Assembly (NCBI RefSeq): GCF_001245615.1
Contig: NZ_CWKH01000001.1
Span: 2,604,001 to 2,668,000 of the forward strand
Direction of reading: 5' to 3'
Source of the DNA: Mycolicibacterium neworleansense
GTDB lineage: Bacteria > Actinomycetota > Actinomycetes > Mycobacteriales > Mycobacteriaceae
DNA: 64,000 nt
Positions within the stretch are counted from its first letter, which is position 1, and each line of letters begins with the position of its first letter. Positions 1-10,326 of this stretch are shown here, piece after piece. A program made the translations under genes and the position numbers. The notes beneath the pieces were generated by a model. The model searched no databases, was not told the DNA's origin, and saw only the letters and a list, made by a program, of their open reading frames with translations.

Positions 1-633
1 GACATCGCCGAGGGCGCCGGTGTCACCAAGCTTCGCGACATGTTGAAAACCGCTGCCGTCAACGACATCGTCAAGAAATTGCAGGGCATCGACACCGCTA
101 CCGAGCCCGTCGCCGACGACGCGGCCGCCGCCACGACTGACGACATCACTGTGTCCGACAAGGGGGCCGCGGCCACCGAACTCACCCACACCACCGCGAA
201 CAAGCTGGTGGCGGTGACGCTGCCGAATGCGGACACGGCGACCGAGTCCGTATCCGAAAGCGCGGTCAAGGCACCGGCCGCCGATACCGAGGAAGCGTCG
301 ACGGCGGGTGCGGCCGAAAATGCCGGAACCACAACGCCACCGAAGCCCCAGGTGCTCCCGAAGCCGCCGACCAGCCGACCCGACACCTCGTTCGGCAAGA
401 GCCAGCGCAAACTGGCCCAGGGCATCAGGGACGCAGTCAAGAACGCCCGCAGCGGATTCGGCGTCAGTGACCGCGTGACCGGCGAATCCAACTCCGGTTC
501 AACCGATTCGAGCTCAGGCACCTCCAGCTCCGGCACCTCCAGCTCCGACAGCTCGGCCAAGCCGAAGACCAAGGCCAAGGTGAAGGCCAAGGCGACGAAG
601 GACAAGACCACCAAGGACACCAACAAGGACTAA
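1..633 (+). CDS. C-terminal part of an unknown low-complexity protein
   Basis: The reading frame is open from the first base, so the start lies outside the window; 210 residues are visible. I do not recognise the family. The visible part is rich in Ala, Thr and Asp, has a Pro-rich stretch near residue 115, then a short basic region, then a Ser/Gly/Thr run, and ends in a Lys/Thr/Ala tail of repeated K-x-K units. Such a tail could bind nucleic acid or acidic polymer, but that is inference only. A strong hairpin follows the stop. No catalytic motif or membrane segment is visible in this part. Confidence 0.7.
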   Translation, partial: DIAEGAGVTKLRDMLKTAAVNDIVKKLQGIDTATEPVADDAAAATTDDITVSDKGAAATELTHTTANKLVAVTLPNADTATESVSESAVKAPAADTEEASTAGAAENAGTTTPPKPQVLPKPPTSRPDTSFGKSQRKLAQGIRDAVKNARSGFGVSDRVTGESNSGSTDSSSGTSSSGTSSSDSSAKPKTKAKVKAKATKDKTTKDTNKD

Positions 634-650
634 CCGAGCCAGTGGCACGC

Positions 651-680
651 CGGTGGGCCGCTCCGCGGAGGGGCCCACCG
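651..680. terminator. Bidirectional hairpin terminator
   Basis: The 9-base arms cggtgggcc and ggcccaccg close over an inner near-palindrome (ctccgcggag), giving an almost perfect hairpin with one mismatch. It sits between two convergent genes and probably ends both transcripts. Confidence 0.7.
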
Positions 681-701
681 CGTTTCGGTTCTGCCGGTGC
701 G

Positions 702-2006
702 CTAGAACTCGCCGCAGTTGGGCGTGGTCGGTAATCCGTTGAAGCGGTCGGCAATCCATTGCATGCCGCGCTCCCCGTCGACGAGCATCGGCAGTGCGTG
801 GTTGATCACCAACTTGTTCAGGAACGGCGGCTCCTCGTTCGTCCAGAACTGGACATCGGCGCCCTTGTCACACCAGTCCCGGCCGAGCTGGTTGGCCGCC
901 GTCCACGGCACCAGCGGGTCGTACCGGTTGCTGAGGACCAGCACCGGCGCGTTCGGTTTGTAGCGACCGATCTTCTGCATGTCGAACAGCGTGCTGAACG
1001 GCTCCTCATTCACCGCCTGATGGATGTCGACGGTGAAGTAGGGCTGCAGGTGGCGAAACATGAACTTGGTGATCGTCTCTGCGACGCACTGGTCTTGAAC
1101 CTTCTGCAGCAGGTCCGCTCCGCGCGGCGTGAGCTTCGAGCGGATGACGTCCTCGAATTCCGGATATGTGGTGATCACGGAGTTCAACGCGTAACCCACC
1201 ACCCCGACCAGTGCGCTGCCGTCGGCGTAGGGGAACAGTTCTTTGAGATCGGCCGGCGGCGCACCCGCGTACGTGCCCACCACGTGTAGGTCCGGTGCGT
1301 ACGACGGGGCCAGCTCGGCAGCGGACGCCGCGGCGCCGCCGCCTTGCGAATAGCCCCAAAATGCCACCGGCCCTTGGGGATCCAGCGAGGTGCCGGGTAG
1401 TTTCATCGCCGCCCGGCCGGCGTCCAGCATGGCGTTACCCTCGGCGATCCGGTTCACATACGTGTGCAGACCGGGTGTACCGAGCCCCTGATAGTCGGTC
1501 ATCACGATGGCGAATCCGCGGGCCACCATGGTCGCGACGAACAGCTCTTCGTAGTTGAACGCGACGTCCAGCCACGGCGACCAGTGGATGCCCTGATTGA
1601 ACTGCCGGGACGGAGCGCACTGGTCCCCCTGGCCCTGGGTGCCCGGGCCGTAGACGATCAACGGTCGCGGGCCCTTGCCCGGCCAGGCATTGTGCGGCTC
1701 GAAGTACGTGCCGGTCACCGCCATCGGGTTGCCGCGAGCATCGGTGCTGCGGTACATGATTCGCGTTCCGTCCGCGACGATGGCGCCGAGCTCACCGGAC
1801 GGTTCGAGCACGAGCCTTGAGGGCTCGGACTTGATCAGATCCCCCGGAGCCCCGGGCAGCAGGTCCGGCGGCGTGTAGAACTCGATGTACTCGTCTTCGT
1901 TGAAGATCGGGTCATGCCCGTCATTCGACGGATCGGCCTGTGCCGGCACCACGCCGACACTTCCGAGCAGCAACAAGACACACAGAACCCCCCAGACCCG
2001 ACCCAC
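702..2006 (-). CDS. Secreted lipase (secretory lipase family)
   Basis: About 434 residues. An N-terminal signal peptide (hydrophobic run, then AQA before DPSND) indicates export. The nucleophile elbow GYSQGG near residue 210 and the overall order match the secretory lipase (LIP) branch of alpha/beta-hydrolases, so it probably hydrolyses acylglycerols or other esters outside the membrane. I chose the GTG at 2006 because TATTGT stands 8 bases upstream, as in leaderless mycobacterial genes; a TTG four codons earlier is the alternative. No Shine-Dalgarno site is visible. Convergent with the upstream partial gene, and separated from sahH by a terminator. Confidence 0.8.
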   Translation of the reverse strand: MGRVWGVLCVLLLLGSVGVVPAQADPSNDGHDPIFNEDEYIEFYTPPDLLPGAPGDLIKSEPSRLVLEPSGELGAIVADGTRIMYRSTDARGNPMAVTGTYFEPHNAWPGKGPRPLIVYGPGTQGQGDQCAPSRQFNQGIHWSPWLDVAFNYEELFVATMVARGFAIVMTDYQGLGTPGLHTYVNRIAEGNAMLDAGRAAMKLPGTSLDPQGPVAFWGYSQGGGAAASAAELAPSYAPDLHVVGTYAGAPPADLKELFPYADGSALVGVVGYALNSVITTYPEFEDVIRSKLTPRGADLLQKVQDQCVAETITKFMFRHLQPYFTVDIHQAVNEEPFSTLFDMQKIGRYKPNAPVLVLSNRYDPLVPWTAANQLGRDWCDKGADVQFWTNEEPPFLNKLVINHALPMLVDGERGMQWIADRFNGLPTTPNCGEF

Positions 2007-2027
2007 GAGGCGGAACAATAACAGTCA

Positions 2028-2049
2028 GTGTCTGACAATTGTCGGATAC
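2028..2049. promoter_or_regulatory. Imperfect 22-base palindrome before the lipase gene
   Basis: The two 11-base halves match at 9 positions, around a perfect core GACAATTGTC (2034-2043). It lies just upstream of the putative -10 element TATTGT (2015-2020, minus strand), about where a repressor would cover the -35 region. The binding protein is unknown. Confidence 0.4.
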
Positions 2050-2089
2050 CGACATGAGCACTTCGCTTAGTACTGCCGACCAGACACAA

Positions 2090-2121
2090 AATCCCCCAAT
2101 TCCATAGGGAAAAGGGGGATT
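2090..2121 (-). terminator. Terminator of sahH
   Basis: Arms AATCCCCC and GGGGGATT enclose a 16-base loop. On the minus strand the stem is followed by TTTTG, so it reads as an intrinsic terminator just after the sahH stop codon. Confidence 0.65.
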
Positions 2122-2149
2122 CTGCGACTGCTCGCGCAGAAGAGGAGAC

Positions 2150-3610
<1,461 letters not shown>

Positions 3611-3748
3611 GTAGAGCCCTCTTTCAGTCGTGATTGCTTGCCGTCGCACGGGTGCGCCGTACGGCGACGCCACATGCAGATACCTCTAGCCTGCGGGCTC
3701 GCGGGACAGGCGCTCATGCGTTTTGTGACAGCGGCGGCGCTCTGACAG

Positions 3749-4429
3749 CTAGGGGGTATCTATGACACCGTAGCGCTCGGCGAAGGGCGTCATGAGTCGG
3801 GCCAGGTCACCGGCCACATCATGGTCCGCTTCAGGTGGCATCGACACGTAGCTCATCGCCAGCCGCACGATCGCCCGGGCCAGCACCCCCGCATCCTCAT
3901 CGCTGGCTTTCATCCAGCTGTTCTGGAAGGTTCCGGTGAGCCGGGCCGAACACCGAGTGATGATCGGCCCGCTACCGGTGGTGATGATCTGCAGCAGATC
4001 CGGCTTGGAGGCGCCGGTGAGCAATGAGATCACCAGCGGATCGGCGGCGGATTCGAGGAAGAACGCCCGGAAGCCTTCCAAGAACGCCGCGTGCACTTCG
4101 CCCACGTTGTTGTTGATGGCCTCGTCGACCGCGTCGACGAGGCGGTCCGCCAGGCGCATGGCGTATCCCTCGGCCAGGCCCTGGCGCGAACCGAACTCGT
4201 TGTAGATCGTCTGGCGGCTGATACCCGCGACCTGCGCCACGTGCGACAGCGTGATGGCGGACCAGTCGCGGGTGAGCAGCAGCTCGCGCATTCCGTCGAG
4301 AATCGAATCGCGCAGCAGCACTCGCGACGCCTCCGCATACGGGATGCGTTGCTTTTCTCGCGGCCGACTCACACGGGCGACAATATCGCTTTCCGGTCCG
4401 CTTTCGAGCGCGTCGCACGAAGCCGTCAA
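3749..4429 (-). CDS. TetR-family regulator of the alkB-rubredoxin operon (Rv3249c homologue)
   Basis: 226 residues with the TTG start used here. A TetR helix-turn-helix lies near residues 40-85 ([24 protein letters not shown]), followed by an all-helical ligand domain. The TTG start overlaps the rubB stop (TTGA), so translation is probably coupled; internal GTG codons at about residues 17 and 20 are alternatives. As the last gene of alkB-rubA-rubB it likely controls its own operon. The M. tuberculosis homologue Rv3249c has been described as a fatty-acid-binding TetR protein linked to mmpL genes; whether that role holds here is unknown. A palindrome over the alkB promoter is the obvious local operator candidate. 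Confidence 0.88.
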   Translation of the reverse strand: MTASCDALESGPESDIVARVSRPREKQRIPYAEASRVLLRDSILDGMRELLLTRDWSAITLSHVAQVAGISRQTIYNEFGSRQGLAEGYAMRLADRLVDAVDEAINNNVGEVHAAFLEGFRAFFLESAADPLVISLLTGASKPDLLQIITTGSGPIITRCSARLTGTFQNSWMKASDEDAGVLARAIVRLAMSYVSMPPEADHDVAGDLARLMTPFAERYGVIDTP

Positions 4430-4611
4430 GGCCGCACGACCTCAACCATGTCGAAATCGGCCTTCGCCGCGCCGCAGTCCGGGCAGCTCCAGTCCTCGGG
4501 GATGTCGTCCCAGCGCGTGCCCGGGGCGATGCCGTCCTCGGGCCAGCCTTTGGCCTCGTCGTACTCAAAACCGCACTGCACGCAGACGAACAACTTGAAC
4601 TCGTCGGTCAT
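4426..4611 (-). CDS. rubB: Rubredoxin B
   Basis: 61 residues. Two CxxC pairs (C10/C13 and C43/C46) bind one iron. Rubredoxins pass electrons from rubredoxin reductase to the AlkB hydroxylase. The start at 4611 (MTDEFKLF) overlaps the rubA stop by four bases (ATGA), typical of coupled translation. The spacing of the cysteine pairs and the SCPDCGA motif fit the AlkG2-type, electron-carrying rubredoxins. It is the second of two rubredoxins in the operon, as in M. tuberculosis Rv3250c. Confidence 0.93.
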   Translation of the reverse strand: MTDEFKLFVCVQCGFEYDEAKGWPEDGIAPGTRWDDIPEDWSCPDCGAAKADFDMVEVVRP

Positions 4612-4781
4612 GTCGTTACTCCTATCGAATCGAAATCGACCTTCTCCCGCACCGCACAGTCGGGGCAGCACCAGTCGTCAGGTACGTCGTCCCAGCAGGT
4701 TCCGGCCGGAAACCCTTCGCGCGGAGCACCTTTGATCTCGTCGTAGATGTAGCCGCACCCGGGACACCGGTAGGCGCTCAT
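4608..4781 (-). CDS. rubA: Rubredoxin A
   Basis: 57 residues, with the iron-binding pairs CPGCG (C6/C9) and CPDC (C39/C42). An extra cysteine directly precedes the second pair (DWCCPDC). It lies between alkB and rubB with ATGA overlaps on both sides, so the four genes form one tight operon. In related operons one rubredoxin can supply AlkB and the other often cannot replace it; which does so here cannot be told from sequence alone. Homologue of Rv3251c. Confidence 0.92.
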   Translation of the reverse strand: MSAYRCPGCGYIYDEIKGAPREGFPAGTCWDDVPDDWCCPDCAVREKVDFDSIGVTT

Positions 4782-6022
4782 GCCAAGCCCTCCGCCTGCT
4801 CCGAAGCCCCGTACCGGGCCAAGACCTTCGCCCGCAGCCGCGGCTGGATGTTGACCTTGGTGATGTCGCCGTCGTAGTGCTCCAGCACCCGGTGGTCCAT
4901 CACCTTGCGCCACAACGGCGGCAGGTACGTGAGCCCGATCAGCGACGCATACCCGCTGGGCAGGTTGGGCGCACCGTCGATGCTGCGCAGCGTCTGATAC
5001 CGGCGTGTCGGATTGGCGTGGTGATCGCTGTGACGCTGCAGGTGATAGAGGAACAGGTTGGTCACGATGTGGTCGGAGTTCCAGCTGTGCACCGGCGCGC
5101 AGCGCTCGTAGCGGCCGCTGGACATCTTCTGCCGGAGCAGACCGTAGTGCTCGAGGTAGTTCACCGACTCCAGGAGGCTGAACCCGTACACCGCCTGGAT
5201 CAGCATGAACGGGATCACACCGGCGCCGAAGATCGCGATCAGTGCGCCCCAGAACACCACCGACATCGCCCACGCGTTGAGCACGTCGTTGGACCAGTGC
5301 CACGGCGAGCGGTCCTGCCGGCGCAACCGCTGGGCTTCCAACTCCCACGACGAGCGCAGGCTGCCGAACACGCTGCGCGGCAAGAACTCCCAGAAGGTTT
5401 CGCCGAAGCGGGCCGACGCGGGATCCTCGGGGGTGGCCACCCGCACGTGGTGCCCACGGTTGTGCTCGATATAGAAGTGGCCGTACCAGGTCTGAGCCAG
5501 CGTGATCTTGGACAGCCAGCGCTCCAGCGAGTCACGCTTGTGCCCCATCTCATGTGCGGTGTTAATGCCCACCCCTCCGAGCACACCCACCGACAGTGCG
5601 ATGCCGATCTTCGCCGGCCAGCCCAACCCACCGTCGAACCCGAGCCAGCTCAGGTCCGATGCGGTGAACAGATATGCACCCATCACGACACTCGCGTACT
5701 GGAACGGAATGTAGAGGTAGGTGCAGTACCGGTAGTACTTGTCGTTCTCCAGCCGCTCCATCACCTCGTCGGGCGGATTCTGCCCGTCGGGGCCGAACCG
5801 CAGGTCCAGCAGTGGCAACAGAACATAGAGCAGGATCGGGCCGATCCACAGCGGCACCTGCGCCGCGACATGCCAGCCCGCCTGGTTCAGCGCCCACACC
5901 AGCGGCAGCATCGCGAAGATCGCCGTCGGGGCGATCAGCCCCATGAGCCACAGGTGCCGCTTCTTGTCCCGCCATTGCCCGACGTCTGCCACGTCCGGTC
6001 CGTTCGAGAGTTCCGCCACCAC
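4778..6022 (-). CDS. alkB: Membrane alkane 1-monooxygenase
   Basis: 414 residues. It hydroxylates the terminal methyl of medium-chain alkanes using O2 and electrons from rubredoxin, in the cytoplasmic membrane. The diiron histidine boxes are visible: HEMGH (157-161), EHNRGHH (186-192) and HSDHH (331-335), plus the AlkB signature NYLEHYG (288-294). About six hydrophobic segments are present. The GTG start has a perfect AAGGAGG site eight bases upstream. First gene of alkB-rubA-rubB-tetR. Confidence 0.96.
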   Translation of the reverse strand: MVAELSNGPDVADVGQWRDKKRHLWLMGLIAPTAIFAMLPLVWALNQAGWHVAAQVPLWIGPILLYVLLPLLDLRFGPDGQNPPDEVMERLENDKYYRYCTYLYIPFQYASVVMGAYLFTASDLSWLGFDGGLGWPAKIGIALSVGVLGGVGINTAHEMGHKRDSLERWLSKITLAQTWYGHFYIEHNRGHHVRVATPEDPASARFGETFWEFLPRSVFGSLRSSWELEAQRLRRQDRSPWHWSNDVLNAWAMSVVFWGALIAIFGAGVIPFMLIQAVYGFSLLESVNYLEHYGLLRQKMSSGRYERCAPVHSWNSDHIVTNLFLYHLQRHSDHHANPTRRYQTLRSIDGAPNLPSGYASLIGLTYLPPLWRKVMDHRVLEHYDGDITKVNIQPRLRAKVLARYGASEQAEGLA

Positions 6023-6063
6023 GATGTGCCTCCTTCTGTGAGTGCTGTCACTGCAATGACTTG

Positions 6064-6096
6064 ACTATAGGCAGGCGCATGTCGCTTGTCTAGACA
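6064..6096 (-). promoter_or_regulatory. alkB promoter with palindromic operator over the -35 box
   Basis: On the minus strand TAGACA (6087-6092) and TATAGT (6064-6069) are separated by exactly 17 bases, a near-consensus housekeeping promoter about 40 bases before the alkB start. The -35 box is half of a perfect palindrome TGTCTAGACA (6087-6096), well placed for repression by the operon's TetR protein. The binding itself is inferred. Confidence 0.6.
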
Positions 6097-6193
6097 CAGA
6101 GTGATGTTTTGTAAAGCACAACAGGTGTGCGGCGTCACAATGCGGACGGGCGAGGAAAAATTTGAGCCGAGATCGAGAGACGCCGAGGGCGCC

Positions 6194-7663
6194 TCAGACC
6201 GTGGCGACGTCTCGGTTGGCCAGGACCGAATGCCGACGGCCGTAGAGCATGTACACGACCACGCCGATCGCCATCCACATCAGGAACCGGATCCAGGTCA
6301 ACCCGGTCAGGTTCAGCATCAACCACAGGCACGCCAGGATCGCGGCGATCGGCAACACCGGAACCCACGGCACGCGAAATCCGCGCGGCAGGTCGGGACG
6401 AGTCCGCCGCAGCGCGATGACGCCGGCCGAGACCAGCACGAAGGCGAACAGCGTGCCGATGTTGACCATCTCCTCGAGCCGGCCCATCGGAAACACCGAG
6501 GCGGCGATGGCCACCAGCACACCGACGATCACGGTGATGCGCACCGGCGTGCCGTGGCCTCCGGTGACGGCCAGCTGGCGCGGTAACAAACCATCGCGCG
6601 ACATCGCGAACAGCACGCGGGTCTGCCCGAGCATCAGCACGATCACCACCGTGGTCAGGCCCGCGAGCGCCCCGATCGAGATGACCTTCGCTGCCCAGTG
6701 CACCCCGTTGGCCTCGAATGCCGTGGCCAGGTTGGCGTGACCGTCGGGCGCGTCCCGCAGCACGGTGTAGGACACCATGCCCGAGAGCACCACCGACACC
6801 GCGACATAGAGAACAGTGACGATGCCCAGGGAGGCCAGGATGCCGCGCGGCACATCGCGCTGCGGATCGCGGGTCTCCTCGGCGGTGGTCGCGACGACGT
6901 CGAACCCGATGAACGCGAAGAACACGATCGAGGCGCCGGCCAGCACGCCGTACCAGCCGTAGTGGCTGCCCGCGGCCCCGGTCAACAACGAGAACAACGA
7001 CTGGTCGGCCCCGCTGGCGCCCTCACCGGCCTCGTTCGGCGGGATGAACGGGGTGTAGTTCGCCGCCTTGATGTAGAACGCGCCGACGATCACCACCAAC
7101 AGCACGACCGACACCTTGATGATCGTGATCGCCAGGCTGAAGTGCGCCGAGAGCTTGGTTCCGATCACCAGCAGGACCGTCACCAGCGCGATGATCAGCA
7201 ACGCACCCCAGTCGACGGCCAGACCGCCGACGTCCGCTATTCCACCGCCGAAGCCGAACACCGTCCCCAGGTAGCTCGACCATCCCTTGGCGACCACCGC
7301 GGACGCCACGGCGAACTCCAGGATCAGATCCCACCCGATGATCCACGCCGCGAATTCACCGAAGGTGGCATAGGAAAAGGTGTAAGCGCTACCGGCGACC
7401 GGCACGGTCGAGGCGAACTCGGCGTAGCACAGGGCGGCCAGACCACACGCCACGGCGGCGATCACGAAGGCGATCGAGATGGCAGGTCCGGTCAGGTTGC
7501 CGGCGGTGGAAGCGGTGATGGTGAAGATGCCCGCGCCGATCACGACCGACACCCCGAATACCGTCAGGTCCCACCACGTGAGGTCCTTGCGGAGCCGCGT
7601 GGACGGTTCATCGGTGTCGGCAATCGACTGCTCGACAGATTTGATTCGCCGAAGGGCAGACAT
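6194..7663 (-). CDS. APC-family amino acid permease (Rv3253c homologue)
   Basis: 489 residues with about 12-14 hydrophobic segments. The first helix carries GVSVVIGAGIF, the substrate-binding glycine loop of the amino acid-polyamine-organocation family, and the layout resembles the cationic amino acid transporter group. It would import an amino acid or related amine; the substrate cannot be assigned. It is in the same orientation as alkB, with about 170 bases between holding the alkB promoter, so it is a separate unit. Divergent from the methyltransferase gene. Confidence 0.9.
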   Translation of the reverse strand: MSALRRIKSVEQSIADTDEPSTRLRKDLTWWDLTVFGVSVVIGAGIFTITASTAGNLTGPAISIAFVIAAVACGLAALCYAEFASTVPVAGSAYTFSYATFGEFAAWIIGWDLILEFAVASAVVAKGWSSYLGTVFGFGGGIADVGGLAVDWGALLIIALVTVLLVIGTKLSAHFSLAITIIKVSVVLLVVIVGAFYIKAANYTPFIPPNEAGEGASGADQSLFSLLTGAAGSHYGWYGVLAGASIVFFAFIGFDVVATTAEETRDPQRDVPRGILASLGIVTVLYVAVSVVLSGMVSYTVLRDAPDGHANLATAFEANGVHWAAKVISIGALAGLTTVVIVLMLGQTRVLFAMSRDGLLPRQLAVTGGHGTPVRITVIVGVLVAIAASVFPMGRLEEMVNIGTLFAFVLVSAGVIALRRTRPDLPRGFRVPWVPVLPIAAILACLWLMLNLTGLTWIRFLMWMAIGVVVYMLYGRRHSVLANRDVATV

Positions 7664-7818
7664 ATGTGGTGACGCCTCTCATCGGGGCCGGGGTCACGCC
7701 ATGTTCCCACCACCGTGGCGGAGAGGCGGGTAGGACTCTCAAACTGCCGCTCAACCGTGCCATCCGGCGCGAGTGGGGCGTACGTCACACTTGGCTTTGA
7801 TCGTGATACGGTTCGCGC

Positions 7819-8652
7819 GTGGCTGAGCTCCCCTACTTTGACCTGCTGATCGATGAACGGCAGGACGGTGGTGAAACCGGCCAGCTGTGGGAAAACCAGG
7901 TGCACTGGGGCTACTGGGAGGACCCCAAGACCGCCCAGGGCACCCGGGCCGATTACATCGCCGCGATGGAGCAGATGGACCATGTGCTTTTCGCGGCCGG
8001 ACAGGTTGCCGACGGGCAGAAGGTGCTCGACGCCGGCTGCGGGTTCGGCGGAACCATCCAGCAGATCAACGCCACGTACTCGGACATGGACCTCACCGGT
8101 CTGAATATCGACCCACGCCAGCTCGCGGCCGCCGAGGCCCAGACCAAGCCGGTCAACGGCAACAAGATCGGCTGGATCGAGGCCGACGCGTGCCAGCTGC
8201 CGTTCGAGGACAACTCCTTCGACCGCGTGCTCGCCGTCGAGTGCATCTTCCACTTCCCCTCGCGCGAGAAGTTCCTGGCGGAAGCCGCCCGGGTGCTCAA
8301 GCCGGGCGGGTACCTGGCGGTGTCCGACTTCGTGCCGACCCTCATGTTCTTCGGCAAGACCCCGATCTGGATGGCGATCCGTCCCCGGATCGCGAAGTCC
8401 TACGGAACGCTGGGGAATGTGCCCCTGCGGGGCTACAAGTCCATGGGCAAGCGCGCGGGGCTTGAGCTCTCGGCAAAGCGCAACATCCGTAAGAACACGT
8501 TGCCGACGTACCCGTTCCTGCTCAAGTTCTTTCGCGAGCAGGGGTCGGCCGATGCCCAGAAGACGATGATCGTGGGCACCCGCTGGATGAAGTGGCTGTC
8601 CAAGCTCGGTCTGATTCAGTACCGGGTTTACACGTTCCACAAGCCCGCCTGA
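7819..8652 (+). CDS. Class I SAM-dependent methyltransferase
   Basis: 277 residues. The Rossmann fold shows motif I VLDAGCGFGGT (about residues 70-80), an acidic NIDPRQLAAA after strand 2, and PFEDNSFDRVLAVECIFHFPS for motif II. It looks like the small-molecule (sterol, quinone or lipid) methyltransferases common in mycobacteria; the acceptor is unknown. The GTG start has TACGGT six bases upstream, so the mRNA is probably leaderless. This gene is not in the equivalent M. tuberculosis interval. Convergent with the diiron oxygenase gene. Confidence 0.85.
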   Translation: MAELPYFDLLIDERQDGGETGQLWENQVHWGYWEDPKTAQGTRADYIAAMEQMDHVLFAAGQVADGQKVLDAGCGFGGTIQQINATYSDMDLTGLNIDPRQLAAAEAQTKPVNGNKIGWIEADACQLPFEDNSFDRVLAVECIFHFPSREKFLAEAARVLKPGGYLAVSDFVPTLMFFGKTPIWMAIRPRIAKSYGTLGNVPLRGYKSMGKRAGLELSAKRNIRKNTLPTYPFLLKFFREQGSADAQKTMIVGTRWMKWLSKLGLIQYRVYTFHKPA

Positions 8653-8712
8653 CGGTCGGACCGCAAAGGCGACGACGGCGCGCCGGACCTGGTCGGGTTC
8701 AGCGGTTCCTGA

Positions 8713-10020
8713 TCAGAGGGTGGGCATGAATTCGGCGAGCGCCAGGATCATGAACACCACCAGGGCGAGGCCGATCAGCCCACCTGCGGGAATCATGGCC
8801 ACGCACACCACAACCCACACGAGAAGCCTCGGCCACTCGAACGGCTGGTTCCCCACCACACCGCCGCGGCGTTCCCGGAAGGTGTGATACGCGGCCCACA
8901 CCCCCGCGCCCGCGGCCGCACACGCGATGATCCGCACTCCGTCCGGCGTCGCCAGCAGCGCGACGCCCGCCATGATCGCCACACCCATCAGGCGCGCCGT
9001 CAACGCCAGCGGCAGCTTGGCCACGCGTCCGATCGCCGGGCTCCGGTCAGGCTCACCGCGGTACCGCGGCAGCCGGCCTTCGATACCCAGCATTCGCCAG
9101 ATCCACCGCGACCATGCCGTGCGCAGACCCAGATCCTCGGCCACTCTTCGGACATCGGCGGCCGATTCGGCCATCATCTGACGCGACCGGGCGCTTCTCC
9201 AGAACGCAGACTTGAAGACTCGCCGTGGCACCCCGAACTCGCGCGCGAAAGTGCGTGGCGGCCCGATCATCTCGCCGATCAACCACCGCAGGAAAAACGG
9301 GAAGAGAATTGCGTACCACGCTCGCTTACGCCGGCTGACGCTTTTCATCCGTTCGGCCAGAAGGTCGTCGGCAAACGAAATGTGGCGGGCCTCCTCCGCC
9401 AGATGGATATAGGTGATCTTGTTCAGCAGCGGCGGCACATGGGCCGCGCCGCGGTGCTGCAGGGTCTGCTGGAAGTGCAGCGGCTGTTCACCGCACAGCA
9501 CTCCGATGAAGTGAATGATGTTGGCATAACCGCCGATAAAGCCCAGTATCGGCCCGATGAACCGGGAGCCTCGCCGCATTCCTGGCACATCCTCGCCGGT
9601 ACGGTTGACGAACTCCTGGAACATCTGGATGTGATTGCACTCGTCGATCAGTTCGTGGAGCAGATACTGGAATACCGGCGAACCATTCGGCAATTTCCCG
9701 GCGTAATGCACCACTCCGCGAATCAGCATCATTTCGAATTGAAGCGTGACCTTGAGGGTGTTCGCGGTTATCCAGCGCCCCATGTCGATACGGCGCTGCA
9801 AAGGCTGTTGGGCATACCATTCCGTCGCCGCCAGCGGGGCGCTTTCGGGATCGAGCTGCCATCGCGGATCGTCGTCCGCCAACGCGTTTTCGGGTGCGTC
9901 CCAGTCGATGTCAACGTGGGGATCGAAGCGTCGACGGACCGTCGCACGAGAGAGGGCCTCCACCCTGTCGAAGTAGAGGTCCCCCGTTGCCGTGCCGTCC
10001 GCGTCGCTGACCGTTGTCAT
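8713..10020 (-). CDS. AurF-family diiron oxygenase
   Basis: 435 residues. The N-terminal 300 resemble AurF, the p-aminobenzoate N-oxygenase family: iron ligands are likely in LIDECNHIQMFQEF (about 127-140) and in HLAEEARHISF (about 207-217). The last 110 residues hold two or three hydrophobic segments (starting near LPLALTARLMGVAIMAG), so the enzyme is probably membrane-attached, which soluble AurF is not. Substrate unknown; it need not be an amine. It is absent from the matching M. tuberculosis locus. It is divergent from the FAD oxidoreductase with about 300 bases between them. Confidence 0.82.
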   Translation of the reverse strand: MTTVSDADGTATGDLYFDRVEALSRATVRRRFDPHVDIDWDAPENALADDDPRWQLDPESAPLAATEWYAQQPLQRRIDMGRWITANTLKVTLQFEMMLIRGVVHYAGKLPNGSPVFQYLLHELIDECNHIQMFQEFVNRTGEDVPGMRRGSRFIGPILGFIGGYANIIHFIGVLCGEQPLHFQQTLQHRGAAHVPPLLNKITYIHLAEEARHISFADDLLAERMKSVSRRKRAWYAILFPFFLRWLIGEMIGPPRTFAREFGVPRRVFKSAFWRSARSRQMMAESAADVRRVAEDLGLRTAWSRWIWRMLGIEGRLPRYRGEPDRSPAIGRVAKLPLALTARLMGVAIMAGVALLATPDGVRIIACAAAGAGVWAAYHTFRERRGGVVGNQPFEWPRLLVWVVVCVAMIPAGGLIGLALVVFMILALAEFMPTL

Positions 10021-10326
10021 TGCCCCATCCGTTGACGTGTGAGTTTCCTTGCAGAGGGTATCAACCTGAGAGCTGTATCACGCCTCCAGCCACGGGATTG
10101 TGCCATGAGTTGTTGCAACTTCGTTAGGCAGGCCGTGTCGGGCAATGTCCCGCGTCGCCGCCTGGCCGGGATCACCGCGTCGCCACCCGGCACGAGCAAA
10201 CGTCGAACGCCCGGTCACGCAGTAGCCCACGCACACCAATCGGGGCGGTGTCGCCTACCGTTACAATTGACGTTCCTTCTTATTCTGACCCGGTGCATGC
10301 TGCGTTCGCAGTACCGTGGCGGCCAT
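10021..10326. other. Divergent intergenic region between diiron oxygenase and FAD oxidoreductase
   Basis: No convincing gene is seen; the frame upstream of the FAD gene stays open here but its codons are not mycobacterial in use. It must hold both promoters. A TTGACG at 10269 is a possible -35 box for the plus strand, without a clear -10 partner. Confidence 0.5.

Noticed and set aside
3611-3748. SAH riboswitch before sahH
   Set aside because: I see no conserved fold of the known SAH riboswitch in these 138 bases; the class is mainly proteobacterial.
10039-10326. N-terminal extension of the FAD oxidoreductase
   Set aside because: Codon use is unlike the rest and the FAD fold begins only after 10327; treated as intergenic.
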